Shown here: piece by piece, positions 45,505-54,898 of the stretch
Layout of the letters: each line of letters begins with the position of its first letter
How positions within the stretch are numbered: the stretch's first letter is position 1
Assembly: GCF_000633455.1 (NCBI RefSeq)
Contig: NZ_AYMG01000012.1
Coordinates: 180,391 to 244,390, forward strand
DNA length: 64,000 bases
Reading direction: 5' to 3'
From: Pedobacter jeongneungensis
Lineage (GTDB): Bacteria; Bacteroidota; Bacteroidia; Sphingobacteriales; Sphingobacteriaceae
Notes under the pieces: model-generated
What the model was told of the DNA's origin: nothing
Database searches by the model: none
What the model saw: the letters and a program-made list of their open reading frames with translations, nothing else
Made by a program: the position numbers and the translations under genes

Positions 45505-48278
45505 TGAGATTCAGATTTATACTTTTCTGGTGTTTAACAACGATGTTCTGTAGCGCAAAGGCACAGCAAACGGAAAAACTATACCTATCCGGAACAGGGA
45601 ACGACAATACCGTTAACTGGGATTTTTTCTGTACCGCTGGTGCAAATTCGGGCAAGTGGACAAGCATTCCAGTACCTTCAAACTGGGAATTACAGGGCTT
45701 TGGCAAATACAATTATGGTTTCAACAAAGAAGAAAATAAGGGTAAGGAGCAAGGGCTTTATAAATATAGTTTTAAAGTGCCTGCTGCCTGGAAAAATAAG
45801 GAGATCAATATTGTTTTTGAAGGCTCAATGACCGATACTGAGGTAAAGATTAATGGAAAATTGGCTGGAGAAATCCACCAGGGATCTTTTTATGTTTTCA
45901 GGTATGATATTACGAAATTGATAAAACTTGGAGGCGATAATTTATTGGAGGTTACCGTTTCAAAACATTCTGCCAACCCATCGGTTAATGAGGCCGAACG
46001 TAAAGCTGATTTCTGGATTTTTGGCGGTATTTTCAGACCTGTTTATCTTGAAACTTTGCCTTTAACGCATATCGATAGAATTCAGATCGATGCCAAAGCC
46101 AATGGAAATTTCGATGCGAAACTAGCTTACACAGGCGATGCGGATAAAGTTGAAGTAGAAATTTTTAAGAAAGATGGAAAACGTTTTGGTGATCGCTTTA
46201 GCACTGCAATTAATAAAGGAACGCAAAATATAACGTTTAGCCATCAGTTCACCAATCCGGCTTTATGGTCTACAGAGTTTCCAAATCTTTATACCGCTAC
46301 ATTTACTTTAATTAAAAACGGGAAGGAAATTCATCAACTTTCTAAAAATATAGGTTTCAGAACCGTTGAAGTAAAAGAACGCGATGGTGTTTATATCAAC
46401 GGCGTGAAAATGAAATTTAAAGGCGTAAACCGTCACTCTTTTTACCCATCATCAGGTCGTACTACGAGCAAAAAAATCAGCATTGCCGATGTGTTATTGA
46501 TGAAAGAAATGAACATGAATGCCGTTCGGATGTCGCATTATCCTCCTGATGGTCATTTTTTGGATGTTTGTGATTCGCTGGGATTGTTTGTAATGGACGA
46601 GCTGGCTGGCTGGCATGGCACCTACGATACACCAACGGGTACCAAATTGATGAAAGAAATGATGTTGAATGACGAAAACCATCCTTCGATCATCTTTTGG
46701 GCAAATGGAAATGAAGGAGGACACAACCGCGAACTGGATCATCTTTTCGCTGAAGAAGATATTCAAAAACGACCGTTAATTCATCCCTGGGAGGTTTTTG
46801 GCGGTTTCGAAACCACACATTACCGCGAATTTAACTACGGAATTGGTAATTACGATCATGGACATAATATTTTAATGCCTACAGAATTTCTGCATGGCAT
46901 GTGGGATGGAGGTCATGGTGCAGGCATTGAAGATTACTGGAATGCCATGTGGAAAAATCCGCTTTCTGCAGGTGGCTTTCTTTGGGATTTCGCCGATCAG
47001 GGGGTGGTGCGTACTGATAAAAATGGCGAACTGGATACTGATGGTAACCATGGCCCTGACGGGATTGTTGGTCCATACCACGAAAAAGAAGGCAGTTTTT
47101 ACACTATTAAAGAAGTTTGGAGTCCTGTTTTTGTAGAGAAAAGAGAAATGACAGCTGGTTTTGATGGTTCTTTCCTGCTCGAAAACCGTTATGCTTTTAC
47201 CAACCTTAATCAATGTACTTTCAGCTGGAAATTAAAAAAACTAAAAGCAGGTGAGGATGCTGAATTTAAAACAGGAAAAGCGGATGCACCAGATATCAAA
47301 CCTTTTGAAAAAGGAAAATTAAAAATCAATCTTCCTGCTGATTGGAGAAATTTTGATGCACTTTACCTTACCGCAAACGGACCAGATGGCAAAGAATTAT
47401 TTACCTGGAGTTTCCCAATTGCTTTGCCAAAGGATGATGCAGAGAAATTGGTAGTAAAAACCGGAACTTCAAAAGTAATTTTAAAAGAGGAAGCCAAAAC
47501 CTATCAGGTCTCAGCAAACGGAGTCGATTTAACCTTTGATAAAACCACTGGTTTGCTTCAACAGGCCAAAAACGCAAAAGGTATCATTCCGTTTTCAAAC
47601 GGTCCGGTTTTACAGGAAGGAGAAAATAATTTTAAAAATTTCACTACAAAAATGGAAGATGGAAATCTGGTAATTTCATCTAAATTCGATAAAAAAGAAA
47701 GCTGGAATACTTTACAATGGACCATTTACCCATCAGGTTGGTTAAAAATGGAAGTAAAATATTTTCCTTCTGCTTATTTTACCACTTTCGTTGGCCTCAA
47801 TTTTTCTTATCCGGAGACTGAAATCAAAGCCGTAGAATATAAAGGAAACGGTCCGTACCGTGTTTGGAAAAACAGGATGAAAGGTACCCAATTCGGGATC
47901 TGGAAAAAGGATTACAACAACTCGGCCACTGGCGAAGCGCCGTGGCAATATCCCGAGTTTAAGGGTTATTACTCGGATATGTATTGGTGCGAATTTATCG
48001 GCAAACAGCAATCATTTAAAGTAGTAACCGATCGCGAGGATGTTTTTTTGAGGTTATTTACACCAAAAAAATCAAAAGATACTGAATATGATAACCTAAG
48101 TCCGACATTCCCGAATGGAGATATTTCCTTTATGAATGGCATTTCGGCCATCGGCACCAAAACACAAAAACCAGAAACCACCGGACCAATGGGCATGAAA
48201 CATGTATTCTATGATTTTGATAAAGACCCAACGAGGGCATTGAATATGACGCTGTATTTTGATTTTTCAGGGAAATAG
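45504..48278 (+). CDS. GH2 family beta-galactosidase-like enzyme
   Basis: A 924-residue secreted protein (signal ending SAKAQQ). GH2 order is complete: sugar-binding domain (GLYKYSFKVPAAW, KINGKLAGEIHQGSFY), Ig-like domain, TIM barrel beginning FKGVNRHSFYPSSGR with Glu404 (ANGNEGGHN) as acid/base and Glu461 (PTEFLHG) as probable nucleophile, then C-terminal sandwich domains including the beta-gal small-domain-like KVVTDREDVFLRLFTP. It starts inside the upstream esterase stop (TAATG). It is unrelated in layout to the GH2-malectin protein at 12265, so the two probably cut different linkages. Confidence 0.92.
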   Translation: MRFRFILFWCLTTMFCSAKAQQTEKLYLSGTGNDNTVNWDFFCTAGANSGKWTSIPVPSNWELQGFGKYNYGFNKEENKGKEQGLYKYSFKVPAAWKNKEINIVFEGSMTDTEVKINGKLAGEIHQGSFYVFRYDITKLIKLGGDNLLEVTVSKHSANPSVNEAERKADFWIFGGIFRPVYLETLPLTHIDRIQIDAKANGNFDAKLAYTGDADKVEVEIFKKDGKRFGDRFSTAINKGTQNITFSHQFTNPALWSTEFPNLYTATFTLIKNGKEIHQLSKNIGFRTVEVKERDGVYINGVKMKFKGVNRHSFYPSSGRTTSKKISIADVLLMKEMNMNAVRMSHYPPDGHFLDVCDSLGLFVMDELAGWHGTYDTPTGTKLMKEMMLNDENHPSIIFWANGNEGGHNRELDHLFAEEDIQKRPLIHPWEVFGGFETTHYREFNYGIGNYDHGHNILMPTEFLHGMWDGGHGAGIEDYWNAMWKNPLSAGGFLWDFADQGVVRTDKNGELDTDGNHGPDGIVGPYHEKEGSFYTIKEVWSPVFVEKREMTAGFDGSFLLENRYAFTNLNQCTFSWKLKKLKAGEDAEFKTGKADAPDIKPFEKGKLKINLPADWRNFDALYLTANGPDGKELFTWSFPIALPKDDAEKLVVKTGTSKVILKEEAKTYQVSANGVDLTFDKTTGLLQQAKNAKGIIPFSNGPVLQEGENNFKNFTTKMEDGNLVISSKFDKKESWNTLQWTIYPSGWLKMEVKYFPSAYFTTFVGLNFSYPETEIKAVEYKGNGPYRVWKNRMKGTQFGIWKKDYNNSATGEAPWQYPEFKGYYSDMYWCEFIGKQQSFKVVTDREDVFLRLFTPKKSKDTEYDNLSPTFPNGDISFMNGISAIGTKTQKPETTGPMGMKHVFYDFDKDPTRALNMTLYFDFSGK

Positions 48279-48284
48279 GTTGCA

Positions 48285-48530
48285 AGGTTGGAAAGTTTAA
48301 ATGTTGAAACGTTTTGGTTGCATAGTAAACCTAGAACATTAAAACCTTTCAACATTAAAACACTAAAATAAATAAAGAAGTATCAGTGTAATCCAAAAAT
48401 CTGTGTAATCAACCGCGAAGCGAAAAAAGTGAGAAATCAAAAGTTTAGAAAGTTTAAATATTAAAACATTTACGGCGCCTGGCAAACCCTGAACATTACA
48501 ACCTTTCAACCTTAAAACATTACAATTAAA
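48285..48530. repeat. Two tandem imperfect inverted repeats (AAAGTTTAAATGTTGAAAC family)
   Basis: Each copy has a left arm GGAAAGTTTAAATGTTGAAA and a right arm AACCTTTCAACATTAAAACA, roughly its reverse complement. Copy one spans about 48280-48370 and copy two about 48435-48530, with CGCAAAGCGAAAAAAG-type sequence between. The 256-bp gap contains no gene. They may form stem-loops in the transcript just ahead of the GH78 start. Confidence 0.65.
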
Positions 48531-48534
48531 ACGA

Positions 48535-51273
48535 ATGAACATTAAACTCTACATATCGATCATCTGCATTTGTTTACTGCCATTTTCAAAAGCGGTAGCA
48601 CAAACCTCCTTGCAGCATACCACCTGCGAGATGCTCGAAAATCCTTTGGGAATTGATGTTCAAAAACCGAGGTTTGCCTGGCATATCATTTCCAACGAAC
48701 GTAATGTAATACAAACCGCTTATCAGATCCTGGTTGCTTCATCTGCGGAAAAGTTAAAGGAAAATGAAGGCGATATATGGGATTCTGGCAAAGTAAATTC
48801 ATCAGAATCGATTCATATTAATTATAATGGAAAACCACTCAATAGCAGGCAAAAAGCGCATTGGAAAGTAAAAATCTGGACTAATGCTGGGCAAAGCGAA
48901 TGGTCTGCAAATAATTATTTTTCGATGGGTTTGCTTTATTATAAAGATTGGCCAAAAGGATGGATCGGTTTCGACAGAGCCTTCTCATGGGATAATATTA
49001 AAACAGATTCGCGTTTATCAGCAAGGTATTTCAGAAAGGAATTTCAGAGTACCAAACAGATCAAATCTGCCACGGCTTCGATTATAGGTTTAGGTTTATA
49101 TGAACTTTTCATCAATGGTAAAAAAGTAGGGGAAGATGTTTTATCTCCATCGCCAACCGATTATACCAAAAATGTAAAATATAATACCTACGATGTAACC
49201 AGTTATATTCAGAACGGTAAAAATGCTGTTGGGGCTATTTTGGGCAATGGTCGGTTTTTCGCGATGCGCCAAAATGAAAAACCATATAAAATCAAAACAT
49301 TTGGCTTCCCGAAAATGCTGCTTAACATCAATATCATATATACAGATGGAACTACAGCCAACGTTAATACGGATGATAGCTGGAAAGGCACAGCTGATGG
49401 ACCAATCAGGGCCAACAACGAATACGACGGGGAAGAATATGACGCTACAAAAGAAGCTCAAGGTTGGAATAAAGTCGGTTTTGATGACAGTAAATGGACA
49501 AAAGCCGAATTTGTGCAAGAACCAACAGGAACCATTGAAGCACAGATGAATGAAAATATGCGGGTAATGAATACACTAAAACCGGTTTCAATTTCAAAAT
49601 TAGCTGGTGGAAGGTATCTCCTCGATATGGGACAGAATATGGTGGGCTGGCTACAAATTAAAGTAAAAGGTTTGAAAGGAAAACAGATTAAATTGCGTTT
49701 TGCAGAATCCCTGCAGGAGAATGGTGAGCTCTTTACCGCAAATCTCCGCAATGCCAAATGCACCGATTTATATACCTTAAAAGGCGGAGAAACGGAAACC
49801 TGGGAACCTACTTTTGCTTATCGCGGGTTCAGGTATGTGGAGCTTTCTGGATATACATATCAACCCTCTATAAATGATTTCGCAGGAAAAATGATTTACG
49901 ATAACATCAAAACGGTGGGAACCTTCGAAACTTCAGATGCATTAACGAACCAGATTTTTAAAAATGCCTGGTGGGGAATTGCAGGCAGTTACAAAGGTAT
50001 TCCGGTTGATTGTCCGCAACGTAATGAACGCATGCCCTGGCTTGGCGATAGGGGTGCGGTAGCTTACGGAGAAAATTTCGTTTTTGATAATGGCAGGTTT
50101 TATGCAAAATGGCTGCAGGATATCCGGAATTCGCAAAAGGAAGATGGTGCCATTCCTAATGTTGCACCTGCGTTCTGGAGATATTACAGTGATAACATGA
50201 CCTGGCCCGGGGCCATGCTTTTGGTTACAGAAATGCTGTACAAACAAACGGGCGATGTTGCTGCTGTCCGCGATAATTATCCGGCAATGAAAAAGTGGTT
50301 GGCTTACATGCAAGACCGCTATATGAAAGATTACATCCTCACCAAAGACAGTTACGGCGATTGGTGTATGCCACCAGTTACGATTGAGTCTGGAAGAGGA
50401 AAGAGTGCCGATAAAAAATATCCCTCTGAGTTAATTTCTACTGCCTATTATTATCATTTTACCCAATTGATGATTCAGTTTGGGAAGGCTATCGGCAACG
50501 AAGAAGATGTAAAAAACTATGAGCTTTTGGGGAATCAGATCAAAGATGCTTTCAACCAAAAATATTATAATAACAAAGGTTATTATGCCTCAAATGCATT
50601 AACTGATAATATTATTCCGCTTTATTTCGGGATGGTTCCTCAAAGTAAAGTAGAGACCGTTTTTAAAAACATCACAAATACAGTAGAAGTAACTAACACA
50701 GGACATTTAAGCAATGGATTGGTGGGTATTCAGTGGCTAATGCGCTGTTTGAACGATTACGGCAGACCAGATTTGGCTTACACGGTGGCTACACAAAAAA
50801 CTTATCCAAGCTGGGGTTACATGGTCGAAAATGGCGCTACTACGATATGGGAATTATGGAACGGCAATACCGCCGATCCGAAAATGAATTCCCAAAACCA
50901 CGTGATGATGTTGGGTGATTTATTGATCTGGTATTACGAAAACCTGGCTGGAATCAAATCTGAAAGTGCTGCTTTCAAAAAGATAACAATGAAACCGGAA
51001 ATAATTAACGGCTTAAATTCGGTAAATGCAAGCTATAATTCGGTTTATGGCTTGATCAAAAGTAGTTATACCAAAAAAGCAGATCAATTTAAATGGAATG
51101 TAACCATACCCGCAAATACAATGGCAATGGTGTATATTCCTGCAAATAATAGAAATGAAGTTTCAGAGATGATAAAATCGGTTAAAGATTTAAAATTTAT
51201 AAAAATGGAGCAAAATAGAGCGGTTTATGAAATTGGCTCGGGTGACTATGCTTTTGTGGTGGAGAAGAAATAA
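48535..51273 (+). CDS. GH78 alpha-L-rhamnosidase
   Basis: A 912-residue secreted enzyme with signal ending KAVAQT. The N-terminal sandwich TTCEMLENPLGIDVQKPRFAW is the standard opening of bacterial GH78. Two further beta domains precede the (alpha/alpha)6 barrel, where DCPQRNERMPWLGD holds the general-acid Glu498 and Asp505, and TIWELWNG holds Glu773, all as in characterised family members. It would remove alpha-linked L-rhamnose from rhamnogalacturonan side chains or backbone ends. A second, deviating GH78 lies at 61808. Confidence 0.94.
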   Translation: MNIKLYISIICICLLPFSKAVAQTSLQHTTCEMLENPLGIDVQKPRFAWHIISNERNVIQTAYQILVASSAEKLKENEGDIWDSGKVNSSESIHINYNGKPLNSRQKAHWKVKIWTNAGQSEWSANNYFSMGLLYYKDWPKGWIGFDRAFSWDNIKTDSRLSARYFRKEFQSTKQIKSATASIIGLGLYELFINGKKVGEDVLSPSPTDYTKNVKYNTYDVTSYIQNGKNAVGAILGNGRFFAMRQNEKPYKIKTFGFPKMLLNINIIYTDGTTANVNTDDSWKGTADGPIRANNEYDGEEYDATKEAQGWNKVGFDDSKWTKAEFVQEPTGTIEAQMNENMRVMNTLKPVSISKLAGGRYLLDMGQNMVGWLQIKVKGLKGKQIKLRFAESLQENGELFTANLRNAKCTDLYTLKGGETETWEPTFAYRGFRYVELSGYTYQPSINDFAGKMIYDNIKTVGTFETSDALTNQIFKNAWWGIAGSYKGIPVDCPQRNERMPWLGDRGAVAYGENFVFDNGRFYAKWLQDIRNSQKEDGAIPNVAPAFWRYYSDNMTWPGAMLLVTEMLYKQTGDVAAVRDNYPAMKKWLAYMQDRYMKDYILTKDSYGDWCMPPVTIESGRGKSADKKYPSELISTAYYYHFTQLMIQFGKAIGNEEDVKNYELLGNQIKDAFNQKYYNNKGYYASNALTDNIIPLYFGMVPQSKVETVFKNITNTVEVTNTGHLSNGLVGIQWLMRCLNDYGRPDLAYTVATQKTYPSWGYMVENGATTIWELWNGNTADPKMNSQNHVMMLGDLLIWYYENLAGIKSESAAFKKITMKPEIINGLNSVNASYNSVYGLIKSSYTKKADQFKWNVTIPANTMAMVYIPANNRNEVSEMIKSVKDLKFIKMEQNRAVYEIGSGDYAFVVEKK

Positions 51274-51277
51274 AATA

Positions 51278-51352
51278 ATGGTTCGTGGCGACACGAACCA
51301 TGGCGAAAGAAGATTACAGGTACAAGCCTCGGTTTGTGTCTTCACAAACCGA
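51278..51352. repeat. Pair of perfect 10-bp-stem hairpins
   Basis: ATGGTTCGTG, loop GCGA, CACGAACCAT (51278-51301), and TCGGTTTGTG, loop TCTT, CACAAACCGA (51329-51352). They are the same family as the palindromes at 7383-7714, 12281-12304 and 55892-56010, again in the 100 bp between two genes, with the second 21 bp before the next ATG. Confidence 0.8.
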
Positions 51353-51373
51353 AACAGAAATTAAAATACAATT

Positions 51374-52030
51374 ATGAGAAAGTTTTTAAAACCATTACTG
51401 ACAATAACTTTACTGATTACTTCAGTAAGCGCCTTCAGTCAAACCAAAGATGTAGTGGTACCCGAAGAAATTTTAACCAGAGCAAAAGAATGGGTGGCTG
51501 CATTGAATCTAACCGATGTTACTAAAAAATCTGCGGTAGAAAACGCCGTCATGGTTCATTTAACCACCGTTAGAGATTGGCACAACGATCATCCCTCATC
51601 AACTGTTCCTGATGGAATTAATCCGGTTACAGGTAACAAATTAAGCGATCTGGATAAGCAAATTATTGCCGATTCTGCCATGCCTTCAACTGTGCATCAA
51701 ACTTTAATGGACGACTTAAGAAAAAACCTCACACTAGAACAGCTGGAAACCATTCTGGATAAATACACCATCGGAAAGGTTGCTTTTACGATGAAAGGTT
51801 ATAAGGCAATCGTTCCTGATTTAACCGCCGATGAAGAAGCAAAAATTTTATCTTTCTTAAAACAGGCTCGCGAGCAAGCTATAGATTATAAAAGTATGAA
51901 AGAGATTTCTGCCATTTTCGAAATTTACAAAACCAAATCAGAACAATTACTTAATAACAACGGACGCAGCTGGAGAGCACTTTACAGTGCGTATACCAAA
52001 AAAATAAAAGAAGCTAAGTCAAAACAGTAA
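51374..52030 (+). CDS. DUF3826 secreted protein, second copy (function unknown)
   Basis: A 218-residue protein with a signal peptide ending near SAFSQT and a helical mature part. It shares with the protein at 19773 the order LNLTDVTKKSAVEN, MKGYKAIVPDLTADEEAKILSFLKQAREQAID and a basic C-terminus. It differs by an insertion HNDHPSSTVPDGINPVTGNK near residues 75-94. It lies between GH78 and a sialidase-like gene, not next to a SusC. Two divergent DUF3826 genes in one pectin locus suggest a real but undefined task in pectin use. Confidence 0.78.
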   Translation: MRKFLKPLLTITLLITSVSAFSQTKDVVVPEEILTRAKEWVAALNLTDVTKKSAVENAVMVHLTTVRDWHNDHPSSTVPDGINPVTGNKLSDLDKQIIADSAMPSTVHQTLMDDLRKNLTLEQLETILDKYTIGKVAFTMKGYKAIVPDLTADEEAKILSFLKQAREQAIDYKSMKEISAIFEIYKTKSEQLLNNNGRSWRALYSAYTKKIKEAKSKQ

Positions 52031-52039
52031 TCGATATCT

Positions 52040-52123
52040 CGTCATTGCGAGGAGGTACGACGAAGCAATCTTTCTAATCAGGATAGATTGCTTCAGCTGA
52101 AGAAAAATCAGCTTCGCAATGAC
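52040..52123. repeat. REP-type long imperfect hairpin, 84 bp
   Basis: It begins CGTCATTGCGAGGAGGTACG and ends GCTTCGCAATGACG, with interior arms CGAAGCAATC..GATTGCTTC. The terminal AATGACG supplies an ATG (52119) in frame with the following gene. Confidence 0.8.
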
Positions 52124-52139
52124 GGCAACTAAAAATAAC

Positions 52140-53267
52140 ATGTTCAAAAAGATTTTAACCATATCAATTGTATTATTCGCTTTGAGCGCGCAAGCCCAGG
52201 TAGAAAAGTCGCAAACCGGCATTGTAAAACAAGAATTCCTTTACGATAAAGCGCCATTTCCATCGTGCCATTCTGCAACAATCGCCGAAACACCAACAGG
52301 TTTAGTCGCCTCATTTTTTGGGGGAACAAAAGAACGTAATCCTGATGTTGAAATTTACATCAGCCGCTTTATTGATGGCAAATGGTTAGCGCCGGTTTCG
52401 GTGGCTAATGGTATTCAATCCGAGGGCAAAAGATTATCAACATGGAATCCCGTTTTATATCAGGTGCCCAGTGGAGATTTATTATTATTCTATAAAATCG
52501 GACCTAAACCTTCTGAATGGTGGGGGATGATGAAAACTTCAAAAGATGGTGGTAAAACCTGGTCGGATGCAACCAAATTACCTGATGGCTACATCGGTCC
52601 GGTTAAAAACAAGCCAGTTTTATTAAGCAATGGAAATCTTTTCGCGCCATCAAGTAAAGAAGGCGACGGCTGGAAAATCCATTTCGAAGTAACCAAAGAC
52701 AATGGCAAAACCTGGAGAACCATTGGTCCTTTGCCCGAAAATGGAATCAAAGCCATTCAACCCAGTATTTTACAGCATGGAAATGGCAAACTGCAGATTT
52801 TAGCCAGAACCGCCAATAGGGCAATTGTCGAATCGTGGTCTACAGATAACGGAGAAACCTGGTCGCCATTAACCAAAACTTCCCTGCCAAATAATAATTC
52901 GGGAACGGATGCGGTAACCATGAAAGATGGTCGCCATGTTTTGGTGTACAACCATGTATTGCCTCCCGGCGATTTAGCCAAAGGACCGAGAACCCCGTTA
53001 AATGTTTCCATTTCCAAAGATGGAAAGGAATGGTACGCTGCATTGATTTTAGAAGATTCGCCGATCAGTCAGTATTCTTATCCGGCAGTAATCCAAACCA
53101 GCGACGGCATGTTACACTTCATTTACACCTGGAGAAGAGAAAAAATTAAACATGTAGTGGTAGATCCATCGAAATTAAAACTAAAGAAAATTGAAAATGG
53201 TGTTTGGCCAAAACTGAAAGGTTATACTGCACCGGTAATTACCGAAACTAAAAACGAGGAGCCATGA
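52140..53267 (+). CDS. Sialidase-fold (BNR repeat) exo-hydrolase-like protein, secreted
   Basis: About 375 residues from the ATG at 52140, which gives a clean signal peptide (MFKKILTISIVLFALSAQAQ). An ATG at 52119, inside the REP end, would add seven residues. Four Asp-box repeats are visible: SKDGGKTWSD, TKDNGKTWRT, STDNGETWSP and SKDGKEWYA. FPSCHSATIAETPTGLVASFFGGTKE opens the propeller. True sialidase activity is not implied; in a pectin locus a propeller of this type could act on Kdo/Dha-like or rhamnosyl linkages. The stop overlaps the ATGA of the next open frame. Confidence 0.75.
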   Translation: MFKKILTISIVLFALSAQAQVEKSQTGIVKQEFLYDKAPFPSCHSATIAETPTGLVASFFGGTKERNPDVEIYISRFIDGKWLAPVSVANGIQSEGKRLSTWNPVLYQVPSGDLLLFYKIGPKPSEWWGMMKTSKDGGKTWSDATKLPDGYIGPVKNKPVLLSNGNLFAPSSKEGDGWKIHFEVTKDNGKTWRTIGPLPENGIKAIQPSILQHGNGKLQILARTANRAIVESWSTDNGETWSPLTKTSLPNNNSGTDAVTMKDGRHVLVYNHVLPPGDLAKGPRTPLNVSISKDGKEWYAALILEDSPISQYSYPAVIQTSDGMLHFIYTWRREKIKHVVVDPSKLKLKKIENGVWPKLKGYTAPVITETKNEEP

Positions 53268-53282
53268 AAATTATAAAAAAAT

Positions 53283-53423
53283 CGTCATTTCGAGCGGAGT
53301 GCAACGTAGTCGAGAAATCTTTTATCGAGAGTTATTTTTGCGTTCGTCATGCTGAATTTATTTCAGCATCTTTCATGCTAGGCCGCCTTGCTATTAAGAC
53401 CCTGAAACAAGTTCAGGGTGACG
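53283..53423. repeat. Two REP-like elements between overlapping frames
   Basis: CGTCATTTCGAGCGGAGTGC (53283-53302) with CGAGAAATCT following is a half element. GTCATGCTGAATTTATTTCA (53346-53365) to CCTGAAACAAGTTCAGGGTG and ACG (ending 53423) is a second, with nested inverted repeats. Both lie inside the 5' part of the frame that continues into the STN-esterase. Confidence 0.65.
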
Positions 53424-53434
53424 ACCGTTCATGT

Positions 53435-54892
53435 ATGGTTTCTGATTCAGTGAATATTGCCACGATTAGGAACGTGATCATAAAATCGACAAAAAAAGTT
53501 AAATTTTTAATTGTGGCTCTCTTTTTATTTGCTTTTGGAAAGCTCTCCGCCCAAACCCAAAACACCGATAACCTCTATAAAAAACCATTGCTTAATGTCC
53601 TTAAAGAAATCCAAACGCGATTTAAAGTACAGATCAAGTATTCGGAACCTCAGGTAAAAGATAAATGGGTAAACTATGCCGAATGGCGTTTCCGTACCGA
53701 TGTAGATCAAACACTAACCAATGTACTGATGCCATTGGATATGAAAGTAAACAAGGAAAAACCTGGCGTTTACAAACTTAAAGAATATGAATATTACCGT
53801 TGGGAAGTACAGGATGGCTGGGCTTATCTCGATACGCTGGCTACAAAATACCACGACAAGGCCAGTTGGGAAAAACGCAAAGCCGAAATCAAACCTGAAC
53901 TTTATCAGGCCTTAATGTTATCCCCTTTGCCTGCAAAACAGAATTCAAAACCGATCATCACTAAAAAAAGAGTTTTTGATGGCTATTCAGTAGAAAATAT
54001 TGCCTTAGAGATATTGCCTGGTGTTTGGATCAATGGATCACTTTACAAACCATTAAATGCAAAAGGAAAAATCCCGGTGGTGTTAAGTCCGGATGGGCAT
54101 TGGGAAAAACAGCGTTACAGACCAGATTGCCAGATCCGTTGCGCCACCATCGCCAGGATGGGAGCAATGGCTTTCAGCTATGATTTATTTGCCTGGGGCG
54201 AATCAATGCTCCAGTTTAAATATGAAGACCACCGCCGTAGTTTAGCACAAACCGTGCAGGCTTTAGGTGGAATCAGGATTTTGGATTATTTCTCTTCTTT
54301 AAAAGAAACGGATACCAGCAGAATCGGCATCAGTGGTGGTTCAGGTGCAGGGAGTCATTCTATTTTAATGACCGCCATGGACGACAGAATTAAACTAAGC
54401 GCTCCGGTAGTGGCCATGTCATCTTACTTTTATGGTGGTTGTCCTTGCGAAAGCGGCATGCCCATCCACCAATGCGGTGGTGGAACAGATAACGTAGAAC
54501 TTGCCGCAATGGCAGCTCCACGACCTCAATTATTGGTTTCGGATGGTGGCGATTGGACAGCACATACACCCCAGCATGATTTTCCATATCTACAAAAAAT
54601 GTATGGCTATTATGGTGTGAAAGATAAAGTTGAAAATGTACATCTTCCGGATGAAAAACATGATTTCGGCATTAATAAACGCATTGCGCTATACGATTTC
54701 CTCATCAAGAATTTCAAACTAAATGGCGCTGCTGTTAAAGATAAAACCGGCAAATACGATGAAAGCAAAGTGACCATCGAAAAGGAAAACGCGATGTATG
54801 TTTTTGGTGATAAGGGCGAAAAATTACCTAAAAATGCGGTGATGGGCTTTGATAACCTGGAAAAATTATTCCCGTTAAACGTTACAAAATAA
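53435..54892 (+). CDS. STN-domain-fused alpha/beta-hydrolase (acetyl-esterase-like)
   Basis: The frame is open from 53264 (ATGA overlap with the upstream stop), but its first 57 codons are repeat sequence. I use the ATG at 53435; a GTG at 53474 is as good. The signal peptide is KKVKFLIVALFLFAFGKLSAQ. The next 70 residues (LLNVLKEIQTRFKVQIKYSEPQV.. to GVYKLKEYEYY) look like a secretin/TonB short N-terminal (STN) domain. The rest is an esterase-type alpha/beta hydrolase with Ser300 in GISGGSG and His409 in EKHDFG. Substrate may be acetyl or other esters on pectin. An STN domain on an esterase is unusual. Confidence 0.75.
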   Translation: MVSDSVNIATIRNVIIKSTKKVKFLIVALFLFAFGKLSAQTQNTDNLYKKPLLNVLKEIQTRFKVQIKYSEPQVKDKWVNYAEWRFRTDVDQTLTNVLMPLDMKVNKEKPGVYKLKEYEYYRWEVQDGWAYLDTLATKYHDKASWEKRKAEIKPELYQALMLSPLPAKQNSKPIITKKRVFDGYSVENIALEILPGVWINGSLYKPLNAKGKIPVVLSPDGHWEKQRYRPDCQIRCATIARMGAMAFSYDLFAWGESMLQFKYEDHRRSLAQTVQALGGIRILDYFSSLKETDTSRIGISGGSGAGSHSILMTAMDDRIKLSAPVVAMSSYFYGGCPCESGMPIHQCGGGTDNVELAAMAAPRPQLLVSDGGDWTAHTPQHDFPYLQKMYGYYGVKDKVENVHLPDEKHDFGINKRIALYDFLIKNFKLNGAAVKDKTGKYDESKVTIEKENAMYVFGDKGEKLPKNAVMGFDNLEKLFPLNVTK

Positions 54893-54898
54893 TTGGAT

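Noticed and set aside
46872..47213. Antisense frame of 113 codons opposite the GH2 gene
   Set aside because: It lies fully inside a strongly supported coding gene and shows no recognisable domain; typical shadow frame.
49141..49518. Antisense frame of 125 codons opposite GH78
   Set aside because: Shadow of GH78 coding sequence; no start context or homology.
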